Shown here one piece after another: positions 55,555-64,000 of a DNA stretch of 64,000 nucleotides. Origin of the DNA: Verrucomicrobiota bacterium (GTDB lineage: Bacteria; Verrucomicrobiota; Verrucomicrobiia; Limisphaerales; J093); NCBI GenBank assembly GCA_016716505.1, contig JADJWF010000001.1, positions 62,001 through 126,000 on the forward strand. Direction: 5' to 3'. Each line of letters begins with the position of its first letter. The stretch's first letter is position 1. Below the pieces are notes generated by a model. It was given only the letters and a program-made list of their open reading frames with translations, was not told where the DNA came from and made no database searches. Position numbers and translations under genes: made by a program.

Positions 55555-55793
55555 TGGCGATCGGCAGGCAATGGCTTTGCCGGTTGGTACTGACGGTTCA
55601 CCGGCGCAATGGCGGACAACTGCAGGAGTTGGATACCAACCTGCGTCTGCTGGATCCCTCGTTGAGGTTGGACTCGCTGGATCTTGCCGAGATCATGGTG
55701 GCGATTGAGCGCGAGACGGGTCAGTCGCCCTTTGACTTAGCCGTGCCACCGCGGACTTGGGAAGATGTACTGCGCATGGTCGAGTCCAAGTAA
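55554..55793 (+). CDS. Acyl carrier protein-like protein
   Basis: 79 residues. The phosphopantetheine-attachment motif LRLDSLDLAEIM contains Ser41 in the DSLD context typical of ACPs, and the short helical pattern before and after fits. The N-terminus is unusually basic for an ACP. Start overlaps the aminotransferase stop by one base (TGATG). The next gene encodes an adenylating enzyme, so it is likely the carrier for an activated acyl group. Confidence 0.8.
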   Translation: MAIGRQWLCRLVLTVHRRNGGQLQELDTNLRLLDPSLRLDSLDLAEIMVAIERETGQSPFDLAVPPRTWEDVLRMVESK

Positions 55794-55886
55794 GTCGGGC
55801 CAAGTCAAACCGCTTCGAGGCGCGCCTGACGGTTCAGTTGGGCTTTAAGTCTCAAAAAATTTCGGCGGTCTCCGCGTTTGGAACGA

Positions 55887-57065
55887 ATGTCAGATCAGGC
55901 TCCTGGTGTAATCCAGGTGCGGCCCTCCCAACTGGAGGATCTCGCCGGTGTGTTTGATCAGATGGAGGCCGGCGGTACCAATGTGGCGCTTTTGCCTGCG
56001 CTTGGCGACCGAGCGGTGCCACGGTTGGAGGAAGCGGCTTTACCTGAAGAACCTTCGGGTTGGTTGGCGGTGACCTCCTCCGGCTCGACGGGTGTTCCGA
56101 AAGTTGTTTGGCGTCGGTGGACGGACCTGAGGGTGGGCCTCAGTCATCGCCCGGAAATCCGTGGCTGGTGTTGGGCTGCCCCTTACGCACCGTGGACCTT
56201 TGCGGGCGTACAGGTTGCGTTGCAGGCATGGTTGGTGGCGGGACGAGTGGTTTCCCTTCCTCACGACTGGACCGAGGCATGGAGAAAGCTCGAACAAACC
56301 CGCCCCGACGCCGTTTCAGCAACTCCCACCTACTTGGATCTCCTCCTTCAGGAAGAGGCATTACCAGCCTTTTCCGACACGCATCAGAGACAACAATCAA
56401 AAGAGGCACCGAAAGGTTTCCCGCAGGCGGCCGGGTCGTCCGAAATGTCGGCGGAAACTGCTGGTTTTCGACGCGGATGGTCCCCTCGTCAGATAACGTT
56501 GGGCGGAGAGCCCCTCCGTCCGGGTGTTGGCCAACGCTTGGCAGCTCGCTTCCCGACTGCCCGGTTCACCGTGGTTTACGCGGCGGCTGAGTTTGGGGTC
56601 ATCGCGACCACCCATCGCATGGACGGCTGGTACGAACTGGCCGCGCTCGATGGTCGGTTTCCGGGAGGTTGGCGCCAAGAGGATGGGGTTTTGGAACTCC
56701 AGCGGGGTGGCGACTGGCGGAGCACCGGAGACTTGGTCGAAGTTGCCGGAGACCTGTTCCGGGTCATTGGACGGGCGGATGGCGTCGCGAACGTGGCCGG
56801 TACCAAAGTCAACTTGGCGCAAGTCGCCGCCGTGGCCGAAGAAGTGCCTGGCGTGCTGCGAGCAGTGGCGGTCGCTGAGCCCAACTCTGTTACCGGTCAA
56901 GTGGTTTGTCTGCGATACGCGCCAGCTCCCGGCCTTGACAGCAGCAAGCTTGCAAACGCCCTCGAAGCTCACCTTCGGGCGCAGTTGCCCAAGGCAGCCT
57001 GGCCTCGAAAGTGGGTGGTTGACCAGGTGGCACCAGTCCACAACGCCAAGCGGGCGGTGGGATGA
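55887..57065 (+). CDS. AMP-dependent acyl-activating enzyme (ANL superfamily), compact
   Basis: 392 residues, shorter than usual acyl-CoA synthetases (about 500). P-loop VTSSGSTGVPKVV (about 62-74), the YAAAEFGVIATTH region in place of YGSTE, STGDLVEVAGDLFRVIGRAD (ATP/hinge) and C-terminal catalytic-Lys motif NAKRAVG (Lys388). It probably adenylates a small acid and loads the upstream ACP; the acid is unknown. A polar insert (about 155-195) is present. ATG 55887 was chosen over TTG 55878. The TGA stop overlaps the ATG of the reductase (ATGA). Confidence 0.83.
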   Translation: MSDQAPGVIQVRPSQLEDLAGVFDQMEAGGTNVALLPALGDRAVPRLEEAALPEEPSGWLAVTSSGSTGVPKVVWRRWTDLRVGLSHRPEIRGWCWAAPYAPWTFAGVQVALQAWLVAGRVVSLPHDWTEAWRKLEQTRPDAVSATPTYLDLLLQEEALPAFSDTHQRQQSKEAPKGFPQAAGSSEMSAETAGFRRGWSPRQITLGGEPLRPGVGQRLAARFPTARFTVVYAAAEFGVIATTHRMDGWYELAALDGRFPGGWRQEDGVLELQRGGDWRSTGDLVEVAGDLFRVIGRADGVANVAGTKVNLAQVAAVAEEVPGVLRAVAVAEPNSVTGQVVCLRYAPAPGLDSSKLANALEAHLRAQLPKAAWPRKWVVDQVAPVHNAKRAVG

Positions 57066-57778
57066 AGCGCGTTCTGGTTACCGGTGGATCCCGAGGGCTG
57101 GGTTTGGCCATCTGCGAAGACCTCTTGGTTAGGGGGTGGAGCGTCGTGTCTTGTTCGCGGGCATCAACCCCGGCGGTCGAGGAATTGCGAGAAAAGCACG
57201 GCGAACGGTATTCCTTCCACGCCACTGACCTGTCGCAACCGGGGGCTGTGGATGCCTTGACGGGCGCGGCCCGGTTGATTGACGGGGTGGATGCCTTTGT
57301 AGCCAATGCCGCTGTGGGAACCGAGGGCTTGCTGACGCTGACTTCCGAGCGCGTCATCCGCGACTGCCTTGAGGTCAATCTGACGTCCACGATCCTGCTG
57401 ACCCGGAAAGTGGTGAAAGGGATGCTGGCGCGGGGTGGTTCCCTGGTTTTTATCTCGTCCGTGGCGGCTCGGACGGGTTTCTCCGGACTCAGTGTGTATG
57501 CCGCGACCAAAGGGGCTTTGGTATCCTTCTCGAAGGTCTTGGCTCGGGAATATGGTGAACGTGGCATCCGCTCGAATTGCGTGCTTCCCGGGTTTCTGGA
57601 AACCGACATGAGTGCGACGTTGCCCGTCGAGCAGCGCGAGCGTCTCCGGCGACGGACGCCCCTTGAGCGTCTCGGAACCGTTGGTGACGTGGTGGGAGCC
57701 GTGCGCTTCCTGCTTTCGGACGAAGCACGGTTTGTCACAGGGACGGAGTTGGTCGTGGATGGGGGATTCAGTGCCTGA
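57062..57778 (+). CDS. SDR reductase, FabG-like (3-oxoacyl-ACP reductase candidate)
   Basis: 238 residues of classical SDR: VLVTGGSRGLGLAICEDLLV for NADPH, VANAAVG, FISSVAARTGFSG, catalytic Tyr146-x3-Lys150 (VYAATKGALVSFS) and the LPGFLETDMSATLPVEQR tail of FabG-type reductases. Start ATG overlaps the preceding stop, and its stop overlaps the acyltransferase gene, so the four genes from ACP onward form a tightly coupled unit. It probably reduces a 3-oxoacyl group on the ACP. Confidence 0.87.
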   Translation: MKRVLVTGGSRGLGLAICEDLLVRGWSVVSCSRASTPAVEELREKHGERYSFHATDLSQPGAVDALTGAARLIDGVDAFVANAAVGTEGLLTLTSERVIRDCLEVNLTSTILLTRKVVKGMLARGGSLVFISSVAARTGFSGLSVYAATKGALVSFSKVLAREYGERGIRSNCVLPGFLETDMSATLPVEQRERLRRRTPLERLGTVGDVVGAVRFLLSDEARFVTGTELVVDGGFSA

Positions 57779-58388
57779 CGCCTTGCCGCCCGAACTGAGC
57801 CCGGCGCCACTGCTGTCGGTCGAGGAGCTGAGGCGTGGCCTGCGGCATTGCGGCACGGGCGTGAAGGTATTTCGGGGTTGCCGCATCTTTCCGCCGGAAC
57901 AAGTCTCCCTCGGCGATTTCACGCAAGTGGACGAAGGCGTCTGGCTATTGGCAGGTGAGGGAACCATTCGAATCGGCCGCCATGTGCATCTGGCCTTTGG
58001 CAGTTCGGTGAGTGGCGGGGGGTCGTGTGAGATCGGCGACTTCGCTGGGATCGGTGCTGGTGTCCGTCTGATCACCGGATCCGAAGTCGCCGATGGGAGT
58101 GGGTTGACGAATCCCACTGTGCCGCCAGATTTGCGGGTGGTTAGGCGTGGGGCCATCCGAGTGGGGGCGCACGCGCTGGTTTACACGGGGGCGATCGTTC
58201 TGCCTGATGTGGAAATCGGGGAAGGGGCGGTTGTCGGGGCCGGATGCGTGGTGCATCGGAGTCTGAAGCCGTGGGCCGTTTACGCAGGACATCCATTGAT
58301 CCAGGTTGGCGTGCGGCCGGCTGACCGAATTCTCGAACTGGCGAAACGATTAAGTTGTGGGCGAGCAGGATACATGAGCGATGAATGA
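57759..58388 (+). CDS. Hexapeptide-repeat acyltransferase
   Basis: 209 residues of left-handed beta-helix acyltransferase (VSLGDFTQVDEGVWLLAGEG, RHVHLAFGSSVSGGGSCEIG, LVYTGAIVLPDVEIGEGAVV, ending WAVYAGHPLIQVG). It is the last of the ACP-adenylating-reductase set and is the best candidate for moving the ACP-bound acyl group onto an amino sugar. ATG 57759 or GTG 57771; both overlap the reductase. Its stop overlaps the next gene by 8 bp. Confidence 0.8.
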   Translation: MGDSVPDALPPELSPAPLLSVEELRRGLRHCGTGVKVFRGCRIFPPEQVSLGDFTQVDEGVWLLAGEGTIRIGRHVHLAFGSSVSGGGSCEIGDFAGIGAGVRLITGSEVADGSGLTNPTVPPDLRVVRRGAIRVGAHALVYTGAIVLPDVEIGEGAVVGAGCVVHRSLKPWAVYAGHPLIQVGVRPADRILELAKRLSCGRAGYMSDE

Positions 58389-59193
58389 TTTCTCTGAAAC
58401 GCGCACTCCGGCGGTGGCCAAAGTGGCATCGTATCCGGGATGGATTGCCGTCATGGGGTTGATTGTGGTCGGCCTGTGGTTGTTTCCCAACGTTTGGTAC
58501 CGGCAAACGATTGCCGGTGAGGCAAAGTGGTTGACCGAGGTAACCAACGTTGCCGGCTGGAAGTACACCGAGATTCCCGTGGACAAATCGGCCGAAAAGA
58601 CTCTGGTGGCGGATCGGTTGGTCAACGGCGAGTTCACCAATCAGACCCGCGGCGGAGTAGTCCGGGTGTTTCTGGCCAAACGCTACTCTGAGAAACCCCA
58701 CGATATTGGATTGTTTGTGCATACCCCCGATCGCTGCTGGACCGAGGGCGGTTGGAAGATGGAGGCGACGTCACCCGACGCGGCTGACTTCACGATCCAT
58801 GGAATTCCGATGACGCTTGAGCGACGGATCTTCGTCGCCCCGGCTCAACGTGAGTTGGTGTATTTCGGTGGGTTGGTTGGGGGGCAACCGCTACCCTATC
58901 GTCTCGACCATAATTTGTCAGTGGGCATGCGGGTGGCGGCGGCCGGAGGCGGACGGGCTGTTGGTCATGGTGCAAGGGCATCTGACGATCGCTTCTGGCA
59001 ACGTGTCTGGGATTCGTTCGCCAGTCGTCGTCCTTTGCTGGGGCCGAAACAATTCATCAGGATTTCCACGCCGGTCATGGATGGAAATATTGAGGCCGGA
59101 GAACGCCGGATCCGCGAAGTGCTCGACCTGTGGCTGATTCCTCGGGATTTCCGCGAAGAAATCGAGGAGTGGCGCAGCCGACAACAAATCTGA
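58381..59193 (+). CDS. epsI: Exosortase-associated protein EpsI
   Basis: 270 residues, one N-terminal membrane helix (WIAVMGLIVVGLWLFPNVWY) followed by an extracytoplasmic domain. The VHTPDRCWTEGGWK segment (Cys in the HxPxxCxxxxGW pattern), and FHGIPMTLERRIF-type strands are typical of the EpsI domain that accompanies or is fused to exosortases. Function is unknown but genetically tied to exosortase and exopolysaccharide. Start ATG 58381 overlaps the acyltransferase stop; the exosortase gene follows after 148 bp. Confidence 0.85.
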   Translation: MNDFSETRTPAVAKVASYPGWIAVMGLIVVGLWLFPNVWYRQTIAGEAKWLTEVTNVAGWKYTEIPVDKSAEKTLVADRLVNGEFTNQTRGGVVRVFLAKRYSEKPHDIGLFVHTPDRCWTEGGWKMEATSPDAADFTIHGIPMTLERRIFVAPAQRELVYFGGLVGGQPLPYRLDHNLSVGMRVAAAGGGRAVGHGARASDDRFWQRVWDSFASRRPLLGPKQFIRISTPVMDGNIEAGERRIREVLDLWLIPRDFREEIEEWRSRQQI

Positions 59194-59340
59194 GCAGATG
59201 GAAATCTTTCCTTTCTCGATCGAGAGAGAACACTTGTTGAGGTCCGAAGCTGGGCGTTTCACTGTGTTCTGTGTTGCCCCTGCCACCTGCGAGGCTTTCG
59301 GCTCCGATACTTGCCCATTGATCGCCCGGCAGACCATGAA

Positions 59341-60297
59341 ATGAAAACTGCCGATCTGAACCCGACCAAGCCGCCGATGGCCACGAAGCGCAAAGTTTCC
59401 CTCGAAGTAGTCTGGCTGCTCGCTCCATCGCTGTTGGCGATGGCCTGGCTGGTGTCCAAGGCGCAATGGTTCTGGAACAACCAGCCCGATCTTCAGTTCG
59501 GTTGGATTGTGGTACTGTTGTGTGGCTACTTGTTTTACGAGGCACTGGAAAAGCAGCCGGTGGTGAGTGTTCGGCCACGATGGTGGAGCGTGGCGCTGTT
59601 TCTAGTCGGCGCAGGTGGCTTGTTCGTGGTTCAAGTCTACCAGGTGGCATTCGGCACCAATGCCGCCTCCATGTGCGGTCTTGCCACCATGATCATGCTC
59701 GTGGCCTTTGCCAACTTGGGGATCGTGTTTGGCTGGCGGGGCATCACCACGTTCGGTCTGGCTTACGCGTTCATCCTGATCGCCATGCCCATGCCCGGCT
59801 TCATCCACGGGCCCATCGTGAACGGTCTTCAGAACAAGGTGGCCGTGATCAACACCGAAGTTTTGAACCTGATGGGCATTCCCGCTCAGCGGGTGGGCAG
59901 CTTGATCCACCTCCCCGGTGGAACGGTGGGTATTGACGAGGCGTGCAGCGGAATTCGCAGTCTTCAGTCCACCGTCATGGCGACGATCTTCATCGGCTAC
60001 CTCACCCTTAAACGGGTAAGTTTTCAGATCTTGCTGTTGATCGCAGGCATCGGACTGGCGATTTTCGGAAACTTGGTGCGGTCCCTCTACCTCAGCCTCA
60101 CCGCCAATGCCCAAGGCGTAGAGGCGATCAACCGCGTCCACGACGCAGCGGGTTGGACAATCCTCGTATTCACAACGGTGGGGGTAATCATCCTCTCGTG
60201 GCTCTTCAACAAACTGGATCAGGTTGCGGCCAGAGCATCGCAGTCGGCGACGGAGGCGGCCGGCCTTCCGGCTGGAGAAGTGTCAAATCCGCGATAA
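59341..60297 (+). CDS. Exosortase (transmembrane cysteine protease/transpeptidase)
   Basis: 318 residues, about 8 hydrophobic helices. The active-site residues of the EpsH/exosortase family are visible: Cys202 in DEACSGIRSL, Arg247 in FGNLVRS and His267 in NRVHDAAGW. The LAMPMPGFIH-type loop before the catalytic helix is also typical. Exosortases cut PEP-CTERM-like sorting tails on surface proteins. No protein in this window shows such a tail, so the substrates are elsewhere. It sits between EpsI and the PglC homologue. ATG 59341 chosen; an upstream start gives a non-conserved extension. Confidence 0.93.
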   Translation: MKTADLNPTKPPMATKRKVSLEVVWLLAPSLLAMAWLVSKAQWFWNNQPDLQFGWIVVLLCGYLFYEALEKQPVVSVRPRWWSVALFLVGAGGLFVVQVYQVAFGTNAASMCGLATMIMLVAFANLGIVFGWRGITTFGLAYAFILIAMPMPGFIHGPIVNGLQNKVAVINTEVLNLMGIPAQRVGSLIHLPGGTVGIDEACSGIRSLQSTVMATIFIGYLTLKRVSFQILLLIAGIGLAIFGNLVRSLYLSLTANAQGVEAINRVHDAAGWTILVFTTVGVIILSWLFNKLDQVAARASQSATEAAGLPAGEVSNPR

Positions 60298-60349
60298 CTC
60301 GAGCCTTTGCACCGTTTAGTAATTCGGAAGAATCGCAACCCGCGCCGGG

Positions 60350-60940
60350 GTGAAACGCCTGTTTGATTTGCTGCTGGTGGTGGGCACGTTGTGGGTTTGG
60401 TTTCCCTTGCTTGGTCTCATCGCTGCCTTGGTCCACTGGAAGCTTGGCACTCCGGTTTTCTTCATTCAGCCCCGCCCAGGCCGGAAGGGCAAGGTGTTCC
60501 CGCTGATAAAGTTTCGGACCATGACCGATGCGCGCGCTGCGGATGGACAACTCCTGCCCGACGGGGCCCGCTTGACGCCTTTCGGAAGATGGCTGCGCTC
60601 CACCTCGCTGGATGAATTGCCGGAATTGTTCAACGTGCTGTGCGGTCACATGAGTCTAGTAGGGCCCCGGCCACTGTTGTTGCGCTACCTGAGTCGCTAC
60701 TCGGAAACCGAAGCGGTTCGCCATGCGGTCCGCCCCGGCTTGACGGGCTGGGCTCAAGTCAACGGGCGGAACGAGGCGAGTTGGGAGGCGCGTTTCCGGC
60801 TCGATCGGGAGTACGTGGAGCGGCAGTCGTTGAGGTTCGATGCGCAAATCGTTTGGCGGACGTTCTGGGCGGTGGTGCGTCGCCATGGGATCTCCGCAAG
60901 CGGGCAGGCGACCAAGGACGAGTTTCGGGGAACGGACTAG
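60350..60940 (+). CDS. pglC: Phosphoglycosyl transferase (PglC-like initiating sugar transferase)
   Basis: 196 residues, monotopic PGT fold: N-terminal re-entrant helix MKRLFDLLLVVGTLWVWFPL, then RPGRKGKVFPLIKFRTMTDA, LDELPELFNVLCGHMSLVGP with the catalytic Asp-Glu pair, and RPGLTGWAQVNGRNEASWEA. It moves a sugar-1-phosphate (a bacillosamine type is likely from the neighbours) to undecaprenyl phosphate, starting the repeat unit. GTG 60350 with GGGG before it. Confidence 0.92.
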   Translation: MKRLFDLLLVVGTLWVWFPLLGLIAALVHWKLGTPVFFIQPRPGRKGKVFPLIKFRTMTDARAADGQLLPDGARLTPFGRWLRSTSLDELPELFNVLCGHMSLVGPRPLLLRYLSRYSETEAVRHAVRPGLTGWAQVNGRNEASWEARFRLDREYVERQSLRFDAQIVWRTFWAVVRRHGISASGQATKDEFRGTD

Positions 60941-61094
60941 TTTCGGTCTTGGACCACAAACACCGAATGTCAGACGAAATACCCGTCGGAGTAGTCAGTC
61001 TTGCGGCCGTCAAGGCGGGCAGCGCCCCATCGGGCGCTCGATCTGGTCTGGACTCATCATCTTCCATGCCACCCTCCCGGCGTGCCTTTGTGGA

Positions 61095-62981
61095 GTGAAC
61101 ACCGTCCTGCCACGCGACCGGATTCCGAGTGTGTTTCAAAAACCAGCGGGTCGAGCTGCGATTTTGATTTTGGTTTACGGGATCGTGCTCTGGTTGGCCC
61201 ACTGGTTGGCGTTCCAGTTACGGTTCGACTTCGCTGTGCCAGAGAGTTCTCGGGATGAGCTGAACCGAAGCTGGCTCTGGGAGGTGCCGTTCAAGCTGAT
61301 CGTGCTGGCATGGTTTGGCCAGTTCTCCGGTTTGCTGAGTTACTTCAGTGTTCCCGACTTTCTGCGCATTCTGGCCGCGAATGCCTTGGTGTCGGGTATC
61401 ATGTTGGTCGGCCGCCTGCTGCCCGTGCCCATCGAGTGGGATCCGCGCGGGGTCGTAATGCTCGACTTCTTCCTCTCGGTAGTGGGTCTGTCCGCAGTCC
61501 GACTTGGCTTCCGGCTGGTGCGCGAACGCTACCTGATGGACGACTCGCCGCCGCGCCAGCGGAAGCGGGTGGCGATTATCGGCGCGGGGGATGTGGGAGC
61601 CAGCCTGGCGAAGGAACTCCTCGCCCGAAAAGGCCTCGGCATGGAACCGGTGGCCTTCTTCGATGACGACGCCGGCAAGTGGCATTCGCGGGTCCACGGA
61701 ATTCCTGTCCGAGGCGCACCAGATCTTCTCCGTCGCGAGCACAAAAACCTGGCCTTGGACGAAGCGGTGATCGCGATGCCGTCGGTCTCCGCGAGACGGA
61801 TGGGTGAACTGGTTCGGCTCTTGACTGAAGTGGGTCTTCGTTTCGAGACCGTTCCATCGTATCATCAATTGGCGACAGGGAAGGTGCGGGTGAGCCGGTT
61901 GCGGCCGGTGGAAATCGAAGACCTCCTGGGGCGGGAGGAGGTCGAGCTGAAGGTGGACAATATCCGGCGTTTGCTGGCCGACCGGGTGGTGGCCGTGACC
62001 GGCGCGGGTGGCAGCATTGGATCGGAGTTGTGCCGGCAGATTGCGGACTTTAATCCCAAGCGGCTCCTGCTCATCGAACAGTCCGAAGTGCAGATCTTCC
62101 AAATCGAGCAGGAACTGGTCCGCAGCGGCCACGGCGGCACCATCCTGCCGTTGGTGGCAGACATCCTCGACCAACCCCGGATGCGGTTTATTCTGGAACG
62201 CTTCCGGCCCGAGGTGATCTTCCATGCCGCCGCGCACAAGCACGTCCCGATGATGGAGAGCCAGCCCGGAGAGGCCATCAAGAACAACAGCCTCGGTACG
62301 GCCAAGCTGGCCGAACTCGCCTTGGTCTCAGGGGTGGACCGCTTCGTTCTCATTTCGACCGACAAGGCAATCAACCCGACCAACGTGATGGGCGCCAGCA
62401 AGCGGCTGGCGGAGATGTACGTCCAAGCCCTCCACGCGGCGAATCCGGGCCGGACCAAGTTCATGGCCGTCCGGTTCGGCAACGTGCTCGGGTCGTCCGG
62501 TTCGGTGGTCCCCACCTTCAAGAAGCAGATCGAAGCCGGCGGGCCGGTGACCATCACCCACGCCGAGGTGACCCGCTATTTCATGACCATCCCAGAGGCG
62601 GTGGGATTGGTATTGCAAAGCGCGGCGCTGGGCGAAGGCGGCGAGATCTTCGTCCTCGACATGGGGAAGCCGGTGAAGATTGTGGATTTGGCGCGGCAAC
62701 TCATTGAGTTGAGCGGTCTGCGGCCCGGCGAGGACATCGAGATCCAATTCACCGGCCTGCGTCCGGGCGAGAAGCTGTTCGAGGAAATCACCCATCAAGG
62801 GGAGGATTTCCGGCCGACTGATCATCCGAAGATCATGCGGTTCGTGACGACGCCGCCGCCAGTCGAGCGGCTGCGCGCGGCGCTGGACGAACTGGTGGGA
62901 CAAATGCACGTCGCCGAGCCGAACCAGTTCAAGTTGGAAATTCAACGAATCGTTCCCGAGTACAAACCCTACCTGACGTAG
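61095..62981 (+). CDS. pglF: Membrane UDP-GlcNAc 4,6-dehydratase (PglF/WbpM-like)
   Basis: 628 residues. N-terminal four-helix membrane region ([20 protein letters not shown] onward), a first Rossmann domain ([20 protein letters not shown]), and the catalytic SDR domain ([56 protein letters not shown]). This long membrane form is the one that starts UDP-diNAcBac synthesis. GTG 61095 was chosen; the frame is open far upstream across pglC without similarity. It is the last gene of the island; an intrinsic terminator follows. Confidence 0.92.
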   Translation: MNTVLPRDRIPSVFQKPAGRAAILILVYGIVLWLAHWLAFQLRFDFAVPESSRDELNRSWLWEVPFKLIVLAWFGQFSGLLSYFSVPDFLRILAANALVSGIMLVGRLLPVPIEWDPRGVVMLDFFLSVVGLSAVRLGFRLVRERYLMDDSPPRQRKRVAIIGAGDVGASLAKELLARKGLGMEPVAFFDDDAGKWHSRVHGIPVRGAPDLLRREHKNLALDEAVIAMPSVSARRMGELVRLLTEVGLRFETVPSYHQLATGKVRVSRLRPVEIEDLLGREEVELKVDNIRRLLADRVVAVTGAGGSIGSELCRQIADFNPKRLLLIEQSEVQIFQIEQELVRSGHGGTILPLVADILDQPRMRFILERFRPEVIFHAAAHKHVPMMESQPGEAIKNNSLGTAKLAELALVSGVDRFVLISTDKAINPTNVMGASKRLAEMYVQALHAANPGRTKFMAVRFGNVLGSSGSVVPTFKKQIEAGGPVTITHAEVTRYFMTIPEAVGLVLQSAALGEGGEIFVLDMGKPVKIVDLARQLIELSGLRPGEDIEIQFTGLRPGEKLFEEITHQGEDFRPTDHPKIMRFVTTPPPVERLRAALDELVGQMHVAEPNQFKLEIQRIVPEYKPYLT

Positions 62982-63002
62982 CGGTTTGCGACAGCTTTTA
63001 TG

Positions 63003-63031
63003 AAAAGCCCGGCCCTTGCGCCAGGCTTTTT
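63003..63031 (+). terminator. Intrinsic terminator ending the polysaccharide island
   Basis: AAAAGCC (63003-63009) pairs with GGCTTTT (63024-63030), with a further GGC/GCC pair inside and a T-run at the end. It lies 21 bp after the pglF stop. The next 235 bp to ftsH hold no gene. Confidence 0.8.
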
Positions 63032-63265
63032 CGTTGGCACGGGAAGTTCCCAGCGCTCGCCGGAGCGTTGACGCGGCGGTACGCTGCCGGTTCCTGCCAC
63101 AACGCCGCTGAGCCAGTCCCGATGATCTGGACGCCGAGAGGGCCGCCCCAACCTCCGTTTGGCACCCACGGTTTCAAGATCATCTTCGCGCCTTGGCGGA
63201 TCGGTTTCGCGGGGCGCGACGGTTGCAACGGCCGGACCCGAATGCTAGGTTCAATTCACTTTCAA

Positions 63266-64000
63266 ATGGCTGACGACCAACGTAACGAAGGAAACCGCGG
63301 GGATCGCAAGGGGGGCGAAATGAGGGTGCCGCCGCGCGCCTGGCTGCTCTGGCTGGCAATCTTGAGCATTATCCCCCTGCTGGTGTTCTTCAAAGACCGA
63401 ACCGACACCCGTTTCCGCACTTTGGTCCACACCGAGTTCGTTGAGTTGGTCAACAACGACCGGATCATTGAGGCCACGATCAGCTACGATCCGCAGTCCA
63501 TGCTTCGGGAAATCGCCGGCAAGTACCGGGATCCCGCTGATCCCGACGGCCGCCCGGTTCCCTTTCGCATCGAAACCCGGCTCTCCGAGACCCTTGAACA
63601 GCAGTTGCTGAACACGGGACGATTCAAGCTGGTCAAGCCGAACACCTTCTTGATGGGCCTGCTCTACAGCATCTTGCCGTTCATCCTGCTTGCCGCCTTG
63701 GTGTACTTTTTCCTGATCCGCCAGCTCAAGGCCGCCGGCCGGGGCGCGTTAAGCTTCGGCAAGAGCAAGGCGCGGATGCTGAACAAGGAGAAGAACAAGA
63801 CGACTTTCAAGGATGTGGCCGGCATTGAGGAGGCCAAAGAGGAGGTCTATGAGCTGGTCGAGTTCCTCAAGGACCCGAAGAAGTTCCAGCGCCTCGGCGG
63901 CCGTATTCCCAAGGGGATTCTGATGGTCGGGCCGCCCGGCACGGGGAAGACCCTGCTGGCGAAGGCCATTGCCGGGGAGGCCGATGCGTCATTCTTCAGC
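63266..64000 (+). CDS. ftsH: ATP-dependent zinc metalloprotease FtsH, N-terminal part
   Basis: The first 245 codons of FtsH; the gene runs off the window. TM1 is at about 25-41 ([17 protein letters not shown]), the periplasmic domain at about 42-130, TM2 at about 131-150 ([20 protein letters not shown]), then the AAA+ start [20 protein letters not shown] and Walker A GPPGTGKT. The protease part with HEXXH lies beyond the window. ATG 63266; it is separated from the island by a terminator and so is probably transcribed on its own. Confidence 0.95.
   Translation, partial: MADDQRNEGNRGDRKGGEMRVPPRAWLLWLAILSIIPLLVFFKDRTDTRFRTLVHTEFVELVNNDRIIEATISYDPQSMLREIAGKYRDPADPDGRPVPFRIETRLSETLEQQLLNTGRFKLVKPNTFLMGLLYSILPFILLAALVYFFLIRQLKAAGRGALSFGKSKARMLNKEKNKTTFKDVAGIEEAKEEVYELVEFLKDPKKFQRLGGRIPKGILMVGPPGTGKTLLAKAIAGEADASFFS

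Noticed and set aside
58381..60297. Possible PEP-CTERM sorting targets near the exosortase
   Set aside because: I looked at the C-termini of all secreted proteins in the window; none has the motif-helix-basic tail.
1..64000. CRISPR arrays, tRNA or rRNA genes, phage attachment sites, riboswitches and JUMPstart elements
   Set aside because: None seen by reading; no regularly spaced repeats or cloverleaf-like sequence were recognised. A covariance-model scan was not possible here.

Overview
The window is GC-rich and gene-dense, with frequent GTG/TTG starts. It probably comes from a verrucomicrobial (Verrucomicrobiota) or related PVC-group genome. The clues are an Ig-domain surface protein ending in an FYRV-type tail, an exosortase/EpsI pair inside a polysaccharide locus, a GbsR-type regulator heading that locus, and large O-antigen-ligase proteins with extra domains. 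The phylum call is an inference; there is no rRNA or marker gene to prove it.

Layout. 0-6 kb: the end of a 2-oxoacid dehydrogenase operon (E2, E3; minus strand), then a sodium:solute symporter and a lipoprotein fusing an AmiE-like amidase to a NamZ-like muramidase. 6-10.2 kb: a frameshifted outer-membrane barrel gene, an Ig-like secreted protein, and a mobile patch. The patch holds a 1.19-kb insertion sequence with terminal inverted repeats and a 15-bp target duplication, next to a decayed transposase of another type. 10.5-15.2 kb: polysaccharide export genes (outer-membrane barrel, Wzc-like BY-kinase, Wza-like lipoprotein, FHA protein). 15.3-20.2 kb: glgB, an ADP-heptose adenylyltransferase, an FeS-type photolyase and an SRPBCC protein. 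20.6-63 kb: one very large, almost entirely plus-strand surface-polysaccharide island. The final gene is the start of ftsH.

The island has modules. (1) GbsR regulator, WbpA-type dehydrogenase, UDP-uronate 4-epimerase, a GalU-like nucleotidyltransferase coupled to a 1118-residue GHMP-kinase-like/UDPGP fusion, and an O-antigen-ligase-like protein carrying a LamG-like insert. (2) WbpE, a WbpB-WbpD fusion and WbpI; with WbpA these complete UDP-ManNAc3NAcA synthesis. (3) A lower-GC central block (about 34.8-47 kb) with a second WecB-type epimerase, a Wzx flippase, a Wzy-like polymerase, a methyltransferase, a heparinase II/III-like protein, three glycosyltransferases and an acetyltransferase. (4) WbjB-WbjC-WbjD-WbuB for UDP-L-FucNAc and its transfer, followed by a deletion scar of a GNAT gene and a glycosyltransferase. 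(5) PglD, PglE, PglC and PglF homologues (UDP-diNAcBac synthesis and priming). Between these lie a four-gene acyl module (ACP, adenylating enzyme, SDR reductase, hexapeptide acyltransferase) and an EpsI/exosortase pair.

Taken together, the island should build a repeat unit primed on undecaprenyl phosphate by a PglC-type transferase with a bacillosamine-type sugar. It would be extended with FucNAc and ManNAc3NAcA-type sugars, flipped by Wzx, polymerised by Wzy and exported by the Wza/Wzc pair at 11-15 kb. The most unusual parts are the embedded acyl module, which may N-acylate a sugar with a custom acid; the GHMP-like/UDPGP fusion; the LamG-bearing ligase; and the amidase-muramidase fusion. 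Two otherwise good genes are each broken by what looks like one missing base in a run of five G/C, which points to sequencing or assembly error or slippage.
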